The notes: generated by a model from the sequence alone, not told the origin. Shown: positions 47,244 through 57,236, counted from the stretch's first letter. The stretch: DNA of 64,000 nt from Acinetobacter sp. ANC 4648 (GCF_002135345.1 NZ_NEGI01000003.1:124001-188000), one strand, 5' to 3'. Numbers and translations: made by a program.

Positions 47244-47549
47244 TTATTTATTGGCAGATTCGTTTACTGCATCACGTAGCGCTTTACCAGGTTTAAAATG
47301 TGGAACGGCTTTTGCTGCAACTTCCACTGATTTACCTGTTTTAGGATTACGACCAACACGCGGATCTCTATGGTGCAATGCAAAGCTACCAAATCCACGA
47401 ATTTCTATACGATCATCTCCAGATAATGATGCAATCATTTGATCGATCATTATCTTAACAGCTTCTTCTACTAAAGGCTCGGCTAAGTGTGGATTTTTTA
47501 GTGAAATTCTTTCTATTAAGTCAGACTTATTAAGTGCTTCAGTTGTCAT
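47244..47549 (-). CDS. ihfB: Integration host factor subunit beta
   Basis: 101 residues from [10 protein letters not shown], chosen because GAGG lies six bases upstream; an earlier in-frame start has none. HU/IHF fold with the arm signature [21 protein letters not shown] at about 45-65, including the proline that kinks DNA. It pairs with IhfA to bend DNA in transcription, recombination and replication. The order rpsA-ihfB-lapA-pyrF is the usual gammaproteobacterial one. Confidence 0.95.
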   Translation of the reverse strand: MTTEALNKSDLIERISLKNPHLAEPLVEEAVKIMIDQMIASLSGDDRIEIRGFGSFALHHRDPRVGRNPKTGKSVEVAAKAVPHFKPGKALRDAVNESANK

Positions 47550-47608
47550 ATAATGCCTCATTCATTTTAATGCTATTCGCTATGTTATAAATAATATCCT
47601 TTTTAAAT

Positions 47609-47651
47609 ACAAAAAGGTAGCGCAATAATTAAATACTACGCCACCTTTTAC
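47609..47651 (-). terminator. Rho-independent terminator of rpsA
   Basis: On the minus strand AAAGGTGGCG pairs with CGCTACCTTT (one wobble) across a loop of about 17, followed by five T, before ihfB. Confidence 0.7.
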
Positions 47652-47708
47652 AGTAATTGTATAAAAAGTATTAATTAGTTACATTAAATAATACTTCTTT
47701 ACAACGAC

Positions 47709-49388
47709 TTAGTGATTCATTTGAGCTTTGATCAAATCACCAATAGTCTTAGGACCATTTTCTTGACCAGCAGGCGCTGTAGTTTTTAAGCTAGCAACTG
47801 CTTCTTTCTCTTCAGCTTCATCTTTCGCTTTGATAGACAAGTTGATAGAGCGAGATTTACGATCAACGTTGATGATTTTCGCTTCAACTTCTTGACCAAC
47901 TTCTAAGAATTTAGTTGCATCTTCAACGCGATCGCGATTGATTTCAGATGCTTTCAAAGAAGCCTCAACTTCGTCTGCTAACTTAATAGTTGCGCCTTTA
48001 GCGTCAACTGCAGTTACAGTACCTTTAACCAATGCACCGCGTTCGTTAGTCGCCAAGAAATCATTGAACGGATCATTGTTCAATTGTTTCACGCCTAAGC
48101 TAATACGGTTGCCTTCAGCATCTACAGATAAGATAACCGCTTCAACTGTGTCACCTTTCTTGTAACGACGAATAGCTTCTTCGCCTTGTTCGTTCCAAGA
48201 AATATCAGACAAGTGAACTAGACCGTCAATACCGCCTGGTAAACCAATGAAGATACCAAAGTCAGTGATAGATTTGATCGTACCAGAAACTTTTTCGCCT
48301 TTGTCATGGTCTTTAGCAAACTCTTCCCATGGGTTAGCACGAGTTTGTTTGATACCAAGAGAAATACGACGACGTTCTTCATCAACTTCAAGAACCATAA
48401 CATCAACTTCATCACCAATCTGAACAACTTTAGATGGGTGGATGTTTTTGTTTGTGTGATCCATTTCTGAAACGTGTACTAAACCTTCAACGCCTTCAGC
48501 AATTTCAGCGAAACAACCGTAATCAGTAAGGTTAGTTACGCGTGCTTTAACGATTGAACCTTTAGGATAACGGTTCATGATCGCTAACCATGGATCTTCG
48601 CCTAATTGCTTAAGACCTAAAGATACACGATTACGTTCTTTGTCAAATTTAAGTACTTTAACAGTAACTTCTTGACCCACTTCAACAACTTCTGAAGGAT
48701 GTTTGATGCGTTTCCAAGCCATATCTGTGATATGTAGAAGACCATCAATACCACCAAGGTCAACAAATGCGCCGTAATCAGTAAGGTTCTTAATAGTACC
48801 TGTAACTGTTTGACCTTCTTCAAGTTGAGAAAGTAATGCTTCACGGTCAGCTGAAGATTCAGCTTCCATAACTGCACGACGAGATACAACAACGTTGTTA
48901 CGTTTAGCATCAAGCTTGATTACTTTAAACTCTAACTCTTTACCTTCAAGGTGAGTTGTGTCACGGATAGGACGAGTATCTACCAAAGAACCTGGTAAGA
49001 ATGCACGAACTGGACCGATGTCAACAGTGAAACCGCCTTTAACTTTACCAGAAATAACACCGGTAACGATTTCGCCGTCTTCAAAGATTTTTTCAAGTTT
49101 AGTCCAAGTTTCAGCACGTTTCGCTTTTTCACGAGAAAGAACTGTTTGACCCATACCGTTGTCAAGTGCTTCAACAACAACGTCAACTGTATCGCCAACT
49201 TGAACTTCAAGTTCACGTTGTTCGTTTAAGAATTCAGAGCGTGATACAACACCTTCAGACTTAAGGCCAGTATCAACAGTTACCCAATCAGAATCGATGC
49301 TAACAACGATACCTTGGATGACTGCACCCTTTTCTACGTTGAGGTTTAATTCACTTGCTTCAAAGAGGGCTGCAAAAGATTCGGTCAT
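47709..49388 (-). CDS. rpsA: 30S ribosomal protein S1
   Basis: 559 residues, close to the 557 of E. coli. Six S1 RNA-binding repeats: the first two are the divergent ribosome- and S2-binding type, and the last four carry the clear G-x-V-x-x-x-x-x-x-G-x-F-V pattern (for example [39 protein letters not shown]). It recruits structured mRNAs to the 30S subunit. Downstream of cmk by 106 bp, the usual partner. The rich codon bias creates several antisense shadow frames, which are not genes. Confidence 0.98.
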   Translation of the reverse strand: MTESFAALFEASELNLNVEKGAVIQGIVVSIDSDWVTVDTGLKSEGVVSRSEFLNEQRELEVQVGDTVDVVVEALDNGMGQTVLSREKAKRAETWTKLEKIFEDGEIVTGVISGKVKGGFTVDIGPVRAFLPGSLVDTRPIRDTTHLEGKELEFKVIKLDAKRNNVVVSRRAVMEAESSADREALLSQLEEGQTVTGTIKNLTDYGAFVDLGGIDGLLHITDMAWKRIKHPSEVVEVGQEVTVKVLKFDKERNRVSLGLKQLGEDPWLAIMNRYPKGSIVKARVTNLTDYGCFAEIAEGVEGLVHVSEMDHTNKNIHPSKVVQIGDEVDVMVLEVDEERRRISLGIKQTRANPWEEFAKDHDKGEKVSGTIKSITDFGIFIGLPGGIDGLVHLSDISWNEQGEEAIRRYKKGDTVEAVILSVDAEGNRISLGVKQLNNDPFNDFLATNERGALVKGTVTAVDAKGATIKLADEVEASLKASEINRDRVEDATKFLEVGQEVEAKIINVDRKSRSINLSIKAKDEAEEKEAVASLKTTAPAGQENGPKTIGDLIKAQMNH

Positions 49389-49494
49389 GATATACCTAGT
49401 AAAGTCAGCGGTCTTGGATCAGACAAGGCCGGTTTAATTAAGTATCCACATAGTCCATATAAACTGATCAAGCTATGCTTCTACTGATATTCGA

Positions 49495-50196
49495 TTAAAT
49501 ATTGGTTATATTAGCTAAACGCTCATCGACATAATCAGTCATCAGTTTGAATACTTCATCAATATTCAAATTTGAACTATCAATGATATAAGCATCATCT
49601 GCTGGCTTGAGTGGAGCAACTGTACGCTCCATATCTCGCTTATCTCGAGTTTGTATATTTGCTAAAATATCGTTTATTTTAACATCCAGCCCCATACCCT
49701 GCAACTGTTTTACACGACGTTCCGCACGCGACTCCGCCGAAGCAGTAAGATAAATCTTAACTTGCGCTTCTGGAAATATCGTTGTCGCCATATCTCGCCC
49801 ATCTGCAACCAAGCCTGGCGCTTGTGCAAAAGCACGTTGACGATCTAAAAGCGCTGTTCTAAGTACTGGAATCGCTGCGACTTTTGACGCATACTCTCCA
49901 ATTTGTTCGGTACGTATAAGCTGGGTAACATCTTCACCATCCAATAAAATGACAGTCCCTTCATCTTGGCTTTTAAATACGATGTCTAAATTTGTTGCAA
50001 TTGTAACGCATTGTTTGAGTACGTCATCATTATCCAATGCTTCGAGCAGATTTTTTTGCTGCAATGACAATCCAAGTAAGCGATACAAAGCCCCAGAATC
50101 TAACAAATGAAATTGATAGTGATTTGCGAGTTTCGCAGCTAATGTTCCTTTACCCGAACCACTTGGCCCATCGATCGTAATAATTTGAATTGTCAT
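49495..50196 (-). CDS. cmk: Cytidylate kinase
   Basis: 233 residues. P-loop [12 protein letters not shown] at about 9-20; the CMP-binding part includes L-D-S-G-A-L-Y-R and [12 protein letters not shown] near 130. R-A-E-R-R-V-K-Q and R-D-K-R-D-M-E-R-T form the lid. It phosphorylates CMP and dCMP. ATG start directly after the SRPBCC gene (12 bases), and it precedes rpsA as in most proteobacteria. Confidence 0.96.
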   Translation of the reverse strand: MTIQIITIDGPSGSGKGTLAAKLANHYQFHLLDSGALYRLLGLSLQQKNLLEALDNDDVLKQCVTIATNLDIVFKSQDEGTVILLDGEDVTQLIRTEQIGEYASKVAAIPVLRTALLDRQRAFAQAPGLVADGRDMATTIFPEAQVKIYLTASAESRAERRVKQLQGMGLDVKINDILANIQTRDKRDMERTVAPLKPADDAYIIDSSNLNIDEVFKLMTDYVDERLANITNI

Positions 50197-50208
50197 TGAT
50201 TGCCCGAT

Positions 50209-50640
50209 TTATACAGATTTTGCCAATTTGGAAAAACCTAGTGTAATCGCTAGTTTGAGCTGTGCAAGTATTAATTTACTTACAAATGGTGCACGTGCTT
50301 GTAATTCAATCGTATATTTCACTAAAGTCTGAGTTGCTGAAACTGCTTCAAATTCAATAATTCCGATATGATGCTTAATTAAAGGATTATTAATCAGCTT
50401 GTATTCAATACGCTTATTCACATCAAGCAAAGTAATCTGTTCTTGAATTGGTTTAATTGGGCCAAACCCCATTCTACGAATTGATCCCAAACCATCTGGA
50501 CGTTCTGGATCTGCTGCATCCTTAACACGTACCACTTGTACGGGAGCAAATGCAACATTATAGGTTTCATGTTTTGAAAGTAGCTCAAAGACCTGATCAA
50601 TCGGTGCATTAAATTCTTTTTTGACTTGAATCGCGTTCAT
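50209..50640 (-). CDS. SRPBCC-fold protein (polyketide cyclase/START-like)
   Basis: 143 residues from M-N-A-I-Q-V-K-K, with AGGGG upstream. It has the SRPBCC layout: V-K-K-E-F-N-A-P-I-D-Q-V-F-E-L-L-S at the start, V-V-R-V-K-D and I-R-R-M-G-F in the strands, and a long C-terminal helix (S-K-L-I-L-A-Q-L-K-L-A-I-T-L-G). Such folds bind hydrophobic ligands. No catalytic motif is visible. It sits between tadA and cmk on the same strand and is probably cotranscribed with cmk. Confidence 0.82.
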   Translation of the reverse strand: MNAIQVKKEFNAPIDQVFELLSKHETYNVAFAPVQVVRVKDAADPERPDGLGSIRRMGFGPIKPIQEQITLLDVNKRIEYKLINNPLIKHHIGIIEFEAVSATQTLVKYTIELQARAPFVSKLILAQLKLAITLGFSKLAKSV

Positions 50641-50702
50641 TTTATTCCCCTGTAATTGATGACAACCCGTCATCTTGTTTTAATCGATTCTAAATTGTTT
50701 TT

Positions 50703-51230
50703 TTATTTATTGAGTGAATTTTGTTCGACACGACGCTGTTTTTTTTGCTCACGACGCATTCTAAAAAAGTCGGATAACTGAGTCGAACATTGAGCTTGCA
50801 AACAGCCACTCTCAAATTCAAAAATGTGATTGTAATAGCCTGATTCTAATAATTTTCGACTACTCACCAAAGAACCCGCTTTAGGTTCAGTTGCTGCAAA
50901 AACCACTCGATGAATTCTTGCGTGTATCAAAGCACCTACACACATCGTACAGGGTTCTAATGTCACATAGAGTGTTGCATCATCAGGTAAGCGATAATTT
51001 TGAAGATGATGGCAGGCCTGCCGAATCGCTTGTATTTCAGCATGCGCAGTCGGATCATTTAATAGAATAGGTGCGTTAAAACCCTGTCCAATCATATTTC
51101 CTTGACTGACAATAATTGCACCTACAGGAATTTCACCTTGCGCAGCAGCAAATGCAGCTTGCTCATAGGCACGCTGCATCCATTGTTCATCTATTTTTTG
51201 CTGCTCATTCCATATCAAAGAATCAATCAT
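50703..51230 (-). CDS. tadA: tRNA-specific adenosine deaminase TadA
   Basis: 175 residues. Zinc deaminase signature H-A-E-I-Q-A-I at about 61-67 and P-C-T-M-C-V-G-A-L at about 91-99. It converts A34 to inosine in tRNA-Arg. A basic C-terminal tail (R-M-R-R-E-Q-K-K-Q-R-R-V) resembles that of E. coli TadA. The N-terminal 17 residues before M-Q-R-A-Y may or may not be translated, since there is a second in-frame ATG. Follows the enoyl-CoA hydratase-like gene by 14 bases. Confidence 0.95.
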   Translation of the reverse strand: MIDSLIWNEQQKIDEQWMQRAYEQAAFAAAQGEIPVGAIIVSQGNMIGQGFNAPILLNDPTAHAEIQAIRQACHHLQNYRLPDDATLYVTLEPCTMCVGALIHARIHRVVFAATEPKAGSLVSSRKLLESGYYNHIFEFESGCLQAQCSTQLSDFFRMRREQKKQRRVEQNSLNK

Positions 51231-51244
51231 GACACATTAAAAAA

Positions 51245-52369
51245 TCATGCAATCACGTGATATTGTTTTAACAGCGTATTCCAGCTTTCAATATTGGTAA
51301 TCGGTGGGTTTTTTGCCAAAATACCTTTCAATGACATGGACTCACAAGCTTCCCATTCAGGCGATAAATCTTTATCAACTAAACGTGCACGTACACCCTC
51401 TACAAAATCAGGGTGGCGAATCTTCCAATCTGAAATTTGTGATTCTAGCGCAAAAACTTCTTGCCAAGGATGAACCTGACGTCCCCATTGCCACAATAAC
51501 CACGTAATGGCTGCCGTACTCGGTGAACCTTTTGCTAAGTTTTCACTGGCTTGACGTAACCAATCACTACGTGCATCACTCAAACCAATAATAGCTTGAT
51601 AATCATGTTCAAAACTTACACCACGGCATACGCTATGAATCACATCTAATGAATTTTGTAATGGTCCAGGTGCTACCGGACGATGCAACCCATTTAAGGT
51701 ATCATCTAAAGCACGGAAATCACCTGCTGGATAATGATCCCAATCGATATCCAGTAATTTTTGTAATACTACATCACGCTGTGCATCACAAATATGCGTT
51801 GCCCAGCCAATCCCATAACCACCCGCAGCAGTCATGATTGAACCCGTAAGACCTGTGAATAAACCAATTGGACCACGATCTGCCAAGAAACGCGTCGCGC
51901 CTACATCTGGATAGAGTCCAATATTTACTTCTGGCATCGCCAAACGTGAGTATGGTGTTACTAGACGGAATGGCGCAGCCATAAATAACCCAAGCCCACC
52001 ACCCATCACATAGCCTTCACCCCAGACCACCACTGGCTTTGCATAGTCATGCAGCAATAAATCCAGTGCATATTCTTGAGTAAAGAATTGATTTGCGGTC
52101 TCTACTTCATTATTAATCACGAGTTGACGCAATTTGCGCACATCGCCACCCGCACAAAATGCTTTAGGCGTGGTTGAATCTAACCATATTGCTTTAACTG
52201 AATCATCATGGTGATAATCTTGGAATAGCTTTAATAATGCAGTTGCAATAGATTCATCTAAAGCATGAAGAGACTTTGGACGGTTTAAGCGAACAATTCG
52301 CCAACCATTTTTAGCATCTTCAATAATCAGATCAGGATGATAGTCGTTTGTTAAGGGAGAATTTGTCAT
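51245..52369 (-). CDS. Enoyl-CoA hydratase/isomerase family, 3-hydroxyisobutyryl-CoA hydrolase-like
   Basis: 374 residues from M-T-N-S-P-L-T, whose ATG overlaps the ung stop as ATGA, a coupled arrangement; an upstream in-frame start would lie inside ung. Crotonase fold: C-A-G-G-D-V-R-K-L near 74, G-E-G-Y-V-M-G-G-G-L-G-L near 120 and M-P-E-V-N-I-G-L-Y-P-D-V-G-A-T. The length and the E-x-x-I-G-L-x-P-D-x-G pattern fit the HIBCH group (valine breakdown) rather than a short enoyl-CoA hydratase. No valine catabolic genes are adjacent, so substrate assignment is tentative. Confidence 0.88.
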   Translation of the reverse strand: MTNSPLTNDYHPDLIIEDAKNGWRIVRLNRPKSLHALDESIATALLKLFQDYHHDDSVKAIWLDSTTPKAFCAGGDVRKLRQLVINNEVETANQFFTQEYALDLLLHDYAKPVVVWGEGYVMGGGLGLFMAAPFRLVTPYSRLAMPEVNIGLYPDVGATRFLADRGPIGLFTGLTGSIMTAAGGYGIGWATHICDAQRDVVLQKLLDIDWDHYPAGDFRALDDTLNGLHRPVAPGPLQNSLDVIHSVCRGVSFEHDYQAIIGLSDARSDWLRQASENLAKGSPSTAAITWLLWQWGRQVHPWQEVFALESQISDWKIRHPDFVEGVRARLVDKDLSPEWEACESMSLKGILAKNPPITNIESWNTLLKQYHVIA

Positions 52370-53079
52370 GCGTCCAGCTGCCAATCTATCGGCTCAATGC
52401 CATTTTGTTTCAGATAATTATTTGTTTTAGAAAATGCTTTACAACCAAAAAAGCCACCTCGGTTTGCTCCTAAAGGTGATGGATGTACAGCTTTGAGTAC
52501 TAAATGCTTATTTTGATCAATGCGTTGCCCCTTACGTTGTGCATAAGCACCCCAAAGAATAAACACCACATGTTCACGCTGCTCATTCAATACATCAATC
52601 ACAGTATCGGTAAAATCCTCCCAACCCTGTTTTTGATGCGATGTTGGCTGCCCTGCCTCTACAGTTAAAACACTATTTAATAACAGTACACCTTGTTGCG
52701 CCCATTGACTTAAGTCGCCATGCTTTGAAATGGTTAAACCTAGATCGGTATTCAATTCATGGAAAATATTTCGCAAAGATGGAGGTATTGCAAGTCCTTT
52801 TTGTACAGAAAAACTCAAACCATTCGCTTGATTTGGCCCGTGATAAGGATCCTGCCCTAAAATCACGGCTTTGACTTGATGTAATGACGTAGTATTTAAA
52901 GCATTAAAAATGAGCGAACTTGGAGGATAAACGACTTTGTCCGCTTTTATTTCAGCAAGTAAAAATTCTCGTAAATGTTCCATTTTTGGACCCAACAAGA
53001 ATTCTGACAAGCTATATTTCCAACTGTCATCCAACCGAACTTGATTCAACTTTGCTTGCTCTTGTTCAGTCAATTGCAT
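52366..53079 (-). CDS. ung: Uracil-DNA glycosylase
   Basis: 237 residues. Removes uracil from DNA. The catalytic water-activating motif G-Q-D-P-Y-H-G-P is at about 74-81, L-L-L-N-S-V-L-T-V near 131, and the DNA-intercalation H-P-S-P-L with catalytic histidine near 200. GGATGA precedes the ATG. Its stop overlaps the next gene's start by four bases. Confidence 0.97.
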   Translation of the reverse strand: MQLTEQEQAKLNQVRLDDSWKYSLSEFLLGPKMEHLREFLLAEIKADKVVYPPSSLIFNALNTTSLHQVKAVILGQDPYHGPNQANGLSFSVQKGLAIPPSLRNIFHELNTDLGLTISKHGDLSQWAQQGVLLLNSVLTVEAGQPTSHQKQGWEDFTDTVIDVLNEQREHVVFILWGAYAQRKGQRIDQNKHLVLKAVHPSPLGANRGGFFGCKAFSKTNNYLKQNGIEPIDWQLDA

Positions 53080-53123
53080 TTGTATTCATCCTAAAACCAA
53101 AACTCCACACTCAATAAACCAAT

Positions 53124-53720
53124 TTAAATTTTTACTTGCAAATCTACTGCAGGGTTTTGAAACTTCAACCCTTGTTTTAAATTTTCATACATTTGTGGAT
53201 CCATCCATTCCGCTTGTACTTGTTCAGAAAATACAATTTTATCTAGATCTAAAATCCCCATTTGCACATTTTCAATATCTTCTTGAAAGCTCTGTGCATA
53301 GCCCGTATCGGTTTCATGTACGATCACAGAATAAACTTCTACATCACCCTCGCCATTTTGAGTAATGGTCGATTGTAGAACTTGCTGTGCCAAATAGAAA
53401 AAAATTCGAGAAAATTGTTCTGCAGATGGTGATACTGGTAAAGCCACCCAACGTGCACTAAATGTTTTACAGGCTTGAATATATTCTGCACTATCATCTT
53501 GCCAGAAACAGATTGCATGATCAAAACTATCGAATAAATCTTTAATGACACCTTTGAGCAAGCCAAAATCATATACCATTTGACCATGATCGAGTTTCGA
53601 AGCCTTTAACAGTAATTCTACTTTATAACTGTGACCATGAATCGAACGCTTACAACGATCAGATGTGCAGTTACGCACGATGTGTGCATTTTCAAATTTA
53701 AATAACTTACGAATTAACAT
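53124..53720 (-). CDS. queD: 6-carboxy-5,6,7,8-tetrahydropterin synthase family (QueD)
   Basis: 198 residues from M-L-I-R-K-L-F-K-F-E-N-A-H; the longer reading adds a hydrophobic leader with no SD. PTPS/QueD fold: the N-A-H histidine, the C-x5-C-x5-H-G-H zinc and catalytic region near 22-36, D-F-G-L-L-K-G-V-I-K near 60, and the D-H-A-I-C-F-W strand. Makes the pterin precursor of queuosine. It is longer than E. coli QueD (121 residues), with a C-terminal insert of aromatic-rich sequence. Other queuosine genes are not in the window. Confidence 0.82.
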   Translation of the reverse strand: MLIRKLFKFENAHIVRNCTSDRCKRSIHGHSYKVELLLKASKLDHGQMVYDFGLLKGVIKDLFDSFDHAICFWQDDSAEYIQACKTFSARWVALPVSPSAEQFSRIFFYLAQQVLQSTITQNGEGDVEVYSVIVHETDTGYAQSFQEDIENVQMGILDLDKIVFSEQVQAEWMDPQMYENLKQGLKFQNPAVDLQVKI

Positions 53721-53916
53721 GCGCCAAAATTTCAACAAAACGTTAAGAAAATTGATTATAAAGCAAAACTGAAACACTGAGCATTAATTTTACCGTTCTT
53801 GACAATAGGCAAAAGGTATTAGCCTAGATCATATCTCACTGTAGCATCTATTTCTTAAAGCATCACCTACCAAATCCCTACCTAAATAGCCCTGAGGTCT
53901 ATGGCTACTACATACT

Positions 53917-54864
53917 TTAAAAAGGCGCTAAACTTCTAGCATAAACAAAAACATGCTTATCTTTACGCATCATATAACTGGTAAATTGTCTTTTACGATT
54001 TGAAAGCAAGACTTCAATCTGTGCTTTAAAATAATTTGATTTCACATCAAAAATTTGCGGGGCTAGCGCTTTTGCTTCCGTATTGACAGAGTCAAACGGT
54101 GACAGGGTCATCAATGCGTTTACATTGGAAAAATGTTCCAACTTATTTTGTTTTGCCTGTATAGCCGACGTTACTGCATTTACATCCATTTTTTCATCTA
54201 AACTTGCCAATAATAAAGGTTGCGCAGTATTAACATTTATTTTTGTACTGATCTCAGGCAATGCTGAAATATAAGGTGCTATCAAATCAAATTTAGCACC
54301 CTCAAAACCACGAACTTGTTTCAACTCTTCAATTTGATGAAATTGAGTATTTGCAGCTAAATATGGGCTAGGTAATCCTTGATAATAATTACTTTCAGCA
54401 CCCATTGCTCCTACAGTTAAATCATCTGGATCCTGCCAATCAACAACCGCTTGACTCAATTCAGCTGGCAACCCGACTCGTACTAAAAGCTTTTCAAAAA
54501 ATTTCTTGGTTTCTGGGTTTTCAGTCCCATCACTCTTTAACAACGTATTTAAATTAAACTTACCAGACTCATCTTTTAGCGTACCAGAGACAAAACCATC
54601 CTCAACAGGAAATGCTGGCATGGGTTGCGCCCATGTCTCTTGTAAATAATCAATATTCGCTCCTCCCTCACTGTCTTGTACCAATAACTCTGAAAAAAAA
54701 GCCTCTGCACTTTTTGCGTAATAAAGTGATTGATTTTGCCGCATTAAATACGCAGTATTTTCAAAAGTGCTCTGTTGGTGTTTCGCAATTGTTGCTGCAA
54801 TAATTGTTGCTAAAGCCACCATAACCAATATGGTTATTAATGCAATTCCTTTCTGCGGCTTCAT
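53917..54864 (-). CDS. gspK: Type II secretion minor pseudopilin GspK
   Basis: 315 residues from M-K-P-Q-K-G-I-A-L-I-T-I-L-V-M, with GAGG overlapping the gspJ stop; the frame extends four codons to a TTG. Class III prepilin leader K-G-I-A-L-I (cleavage after G) and hydrophobic N-helix. The GspK-specific long globular domain contains V-D-W-Q-D-P-D-D (calcium-binding-type D-x-D-D) near 140 and the helix-hairpin I-N-V-N-T-A-Q. It caps the pseudopilus tip with GspI and GspJ. Confidence 0.93.
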   Translation of the reverse strand: MKPQKGIALITILVMVALATIIAATIAKHQQSTFENTAYLMRQNQSLYYAKSAEAFFSELLVQDSEGGANIDYLQETWAQPMPAFPVEDGFVSGTLKDESGKFNLNTLLKSDGTENPETKKFFEKLLVRVGLPAELSQAVVDWQDPDDLTVGAMGAESNYYQGLPSPYLAANTQFHQIEELKQVRGFEGAKFDLIAPYISALPEISTKINVNTAQPLLLASLDEKMDVNAVTSAIQAKQNKLEHFSNVNALMTLSPFDSVNTEAKALAPQIFDVKSNYFKAQIEVLLSNRKRQFTSYMMRKDKHVFVYARSLAPF

Positions 54865-54872
54865 TAAATGCC

Positions 54873-55643
54873 TCAATTGTTTAAGCTACTATTTGGTGAG
54901 CTATTATTTTGATAACCACTATTCAATGAATTATGGTTTTTTATATCCTGATTGACATCACTATTTGGTGCATTAGCATTTGAGTCATTACCTGTATCAA
55001 CTTCATTTGATTTATTTTTAATCAAATAACTGGTATTTAATAAACTGAACATCCACTCATATTCAACCTCACGAATCACAACTTTAATTTTTATACCACG
55101 AGGTAACAATTGCTGTGCTTGAGTATCAGTCGAATCAGTCCCTGTTGCAGGCCAACGATCCAATTCACCCGGATTTAAGACTGAAATATTGTACTGATCT
55201 ACATCAGCTAATAAAACACTGGATAAAGGCTGTGCTGAATTTGCAGTATTTAAATTGGCATATTTTAAACGATAAAGCTTTTTTTCTTGTGCATTATATT
55301 GATACTCAACACGTTCATACGGTGATAAGCCTTGCTTTAAAGGATCAGTGACACCTGCTTTACTAAAACTTAAATTCTGATTAACCAAGTGTAAAGCAGG
55401 CTGGATCTGCCCAGCCACATTTGCAGTTAACGGCATAATTTGCAACATATCTCGCTGAAATTGTTGATATGCTTCTTGTAGTTGTCCTAAATTTTCTTCG
55501 TGGGTTGCATTTCGATCCTTCACTTTCAACAAATAATCAAAAACCTTCCAACCTAATGCCGACAATACCGCAAAAATTGCAATCGCAACCAACAGCTCAA
55601 CCAAAGTAAAACCCATTTTTGTTTTCATTGGGGAGTTTTTCAT
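54873..55643 (-). CDS. gspJ: Type II secretion minor pseudopilin GspJ
   Basis: 256 residues. Prepilin cleavage site and helix K-M-G-F-T-L-V-E-L-L-V-A-I-A-I-F-A at about 9-25, then Q-F-Q-R-D-M-L-Q near 70, as in GspJ. The last 45 residues, from about 210, are an Asn/Ser/Asp-rich low-complexity tail (S-N-E-V-D-T-G-N-D-S-N-A-N-A-P-N-S), which is unusual for the family. Another in-frame ATG five codons in would start nearer the leader. Part of the gspH-I-J-K run. Confidence 0.92.
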   Translation of the reverse strand: MKNSPMKTKMGFTLVELLVAIAIFAVLSALGWKVFDYLLKVKDRNATHEENLGQLQEAYQQFQRDMLQIMPLTANVAGQIQPALHLVNQNLSFSKAGVTDPLKQGLSPYERVEYQYNAQEKKLYRLKYANLNTANSAQPLSSVLLADVDQYNISVLNPGELDRWPATGTDSTDTQAQQLLPRGIKIKVVIREVEYEWMFSLLNTSYLIKNKSNEVDTGNDSNANAPNSDVNQDIKNHNSLNSGYQNNSSPNSSLNN

Positions 55644-55656
55644 ACTGATTGCTGCT

Positions 55657-56043
55657 TCATGATGGATTATTTTTTTGTGGATAGTTAAAAAAAATCAGAT
55701 TGGTAATTCCTGACTCAACTTTTCCTTGTTCAGAATTAAACAGACTAACTTGTACATCTATACGTTGTACATTTGGGCTTATGGTCGCTTCGGATTTTTT
55801 ATCAATTTGCCAAGTCTCACCTTGTGAGGTTACTTGTTTAGACTGAGTCCCTTCTAGTTTTTCCTGATTAATCTCCATTTGTGCAACTTCATTCTGTGCA
55901 ACAAATTGCGCTTTTGTCCGCAAAATCGCATGAGCCGTCGATTGTGTATATTGCATAGCCACATGGGTTAATGCCATTGCCGCCACCGCAAAAATCGCCA
56001 ACGCCACAACTACTTCAATAAGAGTAAAGCCTTTATTCTGCAT
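55657..56043 (-). CDS. gspI: Type II secretion minor pseudopilin GspI
   Basis: 128 residues from M-Q-N-K-G-F-T-L-I-E-V-V-V-A-L-A-I-F, the class III leader and helix. The start lies inside the end of gspH (11-base overlap), and the leader matches GspI length; a longer frame from further upstream would bury the cleavage site. Typical GspI features follow: A-L-T-H-V-A-M-Q-Y and the E-V-A-Q-M-E-I segment. It initiates the pseudopilus tip complex with GspJ and GspK. Confidence 0.92.
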   Translation of the reverse strand: MQNKGFTLIEVVVALAIFAVAAMALTHVAMQYTQSTAHAILRTKAQFVAQNEVAQMEINQEKLEGTQSKQVTSQGETWQIDKKSEATISPNVQRIDVQVSLFNSEQGKVESGITNLIFFNYPQKNNPS

Positions 56044-56596
56044 CGGTGATTTTCCCCAAATAATCAATATTAATGGGTGCACCTATTGGTTTTTGATCAT
56101 AATACATCTGAATAGAAACAGGCTTCACCTCACCATTTCCGAACCAAATCAACTGTGGTGCTTGATTTCCAACTAAATCCGCATTGTTGGCATTTTGATA
56201 TTGATGATCTTGTACCTGAATCATAAATGATACGTGCTCAGGTAAAATTCGTGGCTTAAACTCAGTTAAGGCCTGCCATTTATTTTGCTCAATGACTTGG
56301 ATGCGGCTATTTAAATCTACTGAGTTGGGTTTATATTCAGTTAATTGGTAATTAAATGCTGCTACGTCTGTAGCTGGATGAGTATCCAAAGCATAAATTC
56401 GCGCTTGATCATTAGCTTCACGATTCATTTTTTTTAAATCTAAGATCAGAAATTCACGCGCTTGCATTGCCTTACGATGATCAACACCACCAACATTAAG
56501 CACAACCAGTGAAGCCATAATACTAACGATTACAATCACCACCATCAACTCTATGAGGGTAAAGCCACGTTGCAGAGATGGTGATGGATGATTCAT
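56033..56596 (-). CDS. gspH: Type II secretion minor pseudopilin GspH
   Basis: 187 residues. Leader and N-helix G-F-T-L-I-E-L-M-V-V-I-V-I-V-S-I-M-A at about 11-28. The globular part carries D-H-R-K-A-M-Q-A-R-E-F-L and W-F-G-N-G-E-V-K-P, as in GspH. First gene of the four-gene pseudopilin unit; the secretion genes for the platform, ATPase and secretin are elsewhere. AAGAAG is near the ATG, 16 bases after the TetR gene stop. Confidence 0.9.
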   Translation of the reverse strand: MNHPSPSLQRGFTLIELMVVIVIVSIMASLVVLNVGGVDHRKAMQAREFLILDLKKMNREANDQARIYALDTHPATDVAAFNYQLTEYKPNSVDLNSRIQVIEQNKWQALTEFKPRILPEHVSFMIQVQDHQYQNANNADLVGNQAPQLIWFGNGEVKPVSIQMYYDQKPIGAPINIDYLGKITDAE

Positions 56597-56612
56597 AACA
56601 TCTTCTTAATTC

Positions 56613-57236
56613 TTAATTGTATTCAGTGATTCGTTCCATCACTGGCGACTGTTTTGGCATTGCCAAAGCTTGCTCAATCAAGGCTACTCTTAATGTATCT
56701 CGACACCCCAAATAACGCTGATAGAAACTCGAATTTAGAATCGATGCAGCACCTTGAGTAATCGACCAAATAGAAGCTAAGTAATCACGTACGCTCATCA
56801 CACTTTCAATTGACTCTAAATAGCGTTCAGTCATACGAATAATAATACGCAGACGTTGCTTCCGAACTTGATAGAGTTCATTAAATAAATAATGAATCCC
56901 CTGACCTGTAGTAGAAAGACGCTCTTCAATCTGGTGAAATAAAACTGCACGCTCAGGATGGTGTAAATGATGAAGCATAAAAAAAGCCAAATGTTCAGGA
57001 AAGGCTTTTTCAGTATCTCGCACCATTTCAAGTAACATATGCTCATTACGAATGATCAACAACATGTACAGTTCATCTTTACTTTGAAAATGTTTATAAA
57101 GTGTTCCTTTGGCTAGATCTAATTCAGCTGCCAAGGCGTCCAGCGTCATGCCCGCCTCACCATTTTCTAACAGTAGTTGTTCTGCTACTTGAAAAATTAA
57201 CGCTTCTCTTGCTCTAAACTGAGCCTGACGATCCAT
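56613..57236 (-). CDS. TetR family transcriptional regulator
   Basis: 207 residues from M-D-R-Q-A-Q-F; a GTG two codons upstream is an alternative start. Typical N-terminal HTH (A-E-Q-L-L-L-E-N-G-E-A-G-M-T-L-D-A-L-A-A-E-L-D-L-A-K-G-T-L-Y-K-H-F) at about 15-50 and a helical ligand-binding domain. It lies 16 bases ahead of gspH on the same strand, so it may be cotranscribed with, and possibly regulate, the pseudopilin genes. Ligand unknown. Confidence 0.92.
   Translation of the reverse strand: MDRQAQFRAREALIFQVAEQLLLENGEAGMTLDALAAELDLAKGTLYKHFQSKDELYMLLIIRNEHMLLEMVRDTEKAFPEHLAFFMLHHLHHPERAVLFHQIEERLSTTGQGIHYLFNELYQVRKQRLRIIIRMTERYLESIESVMSVRDYLASIWSITQGAASILNSSFYQRYLGCRDTLRVALIEQALAMPKQSPVMERITEYN

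Noticed and set aside
47938..49216. Several 60-98-codon frames overlapping rpsA on both strands
   Set aside because: Shadows created by the strong codon bias and repeats of the S1 gene; no independent start signals.
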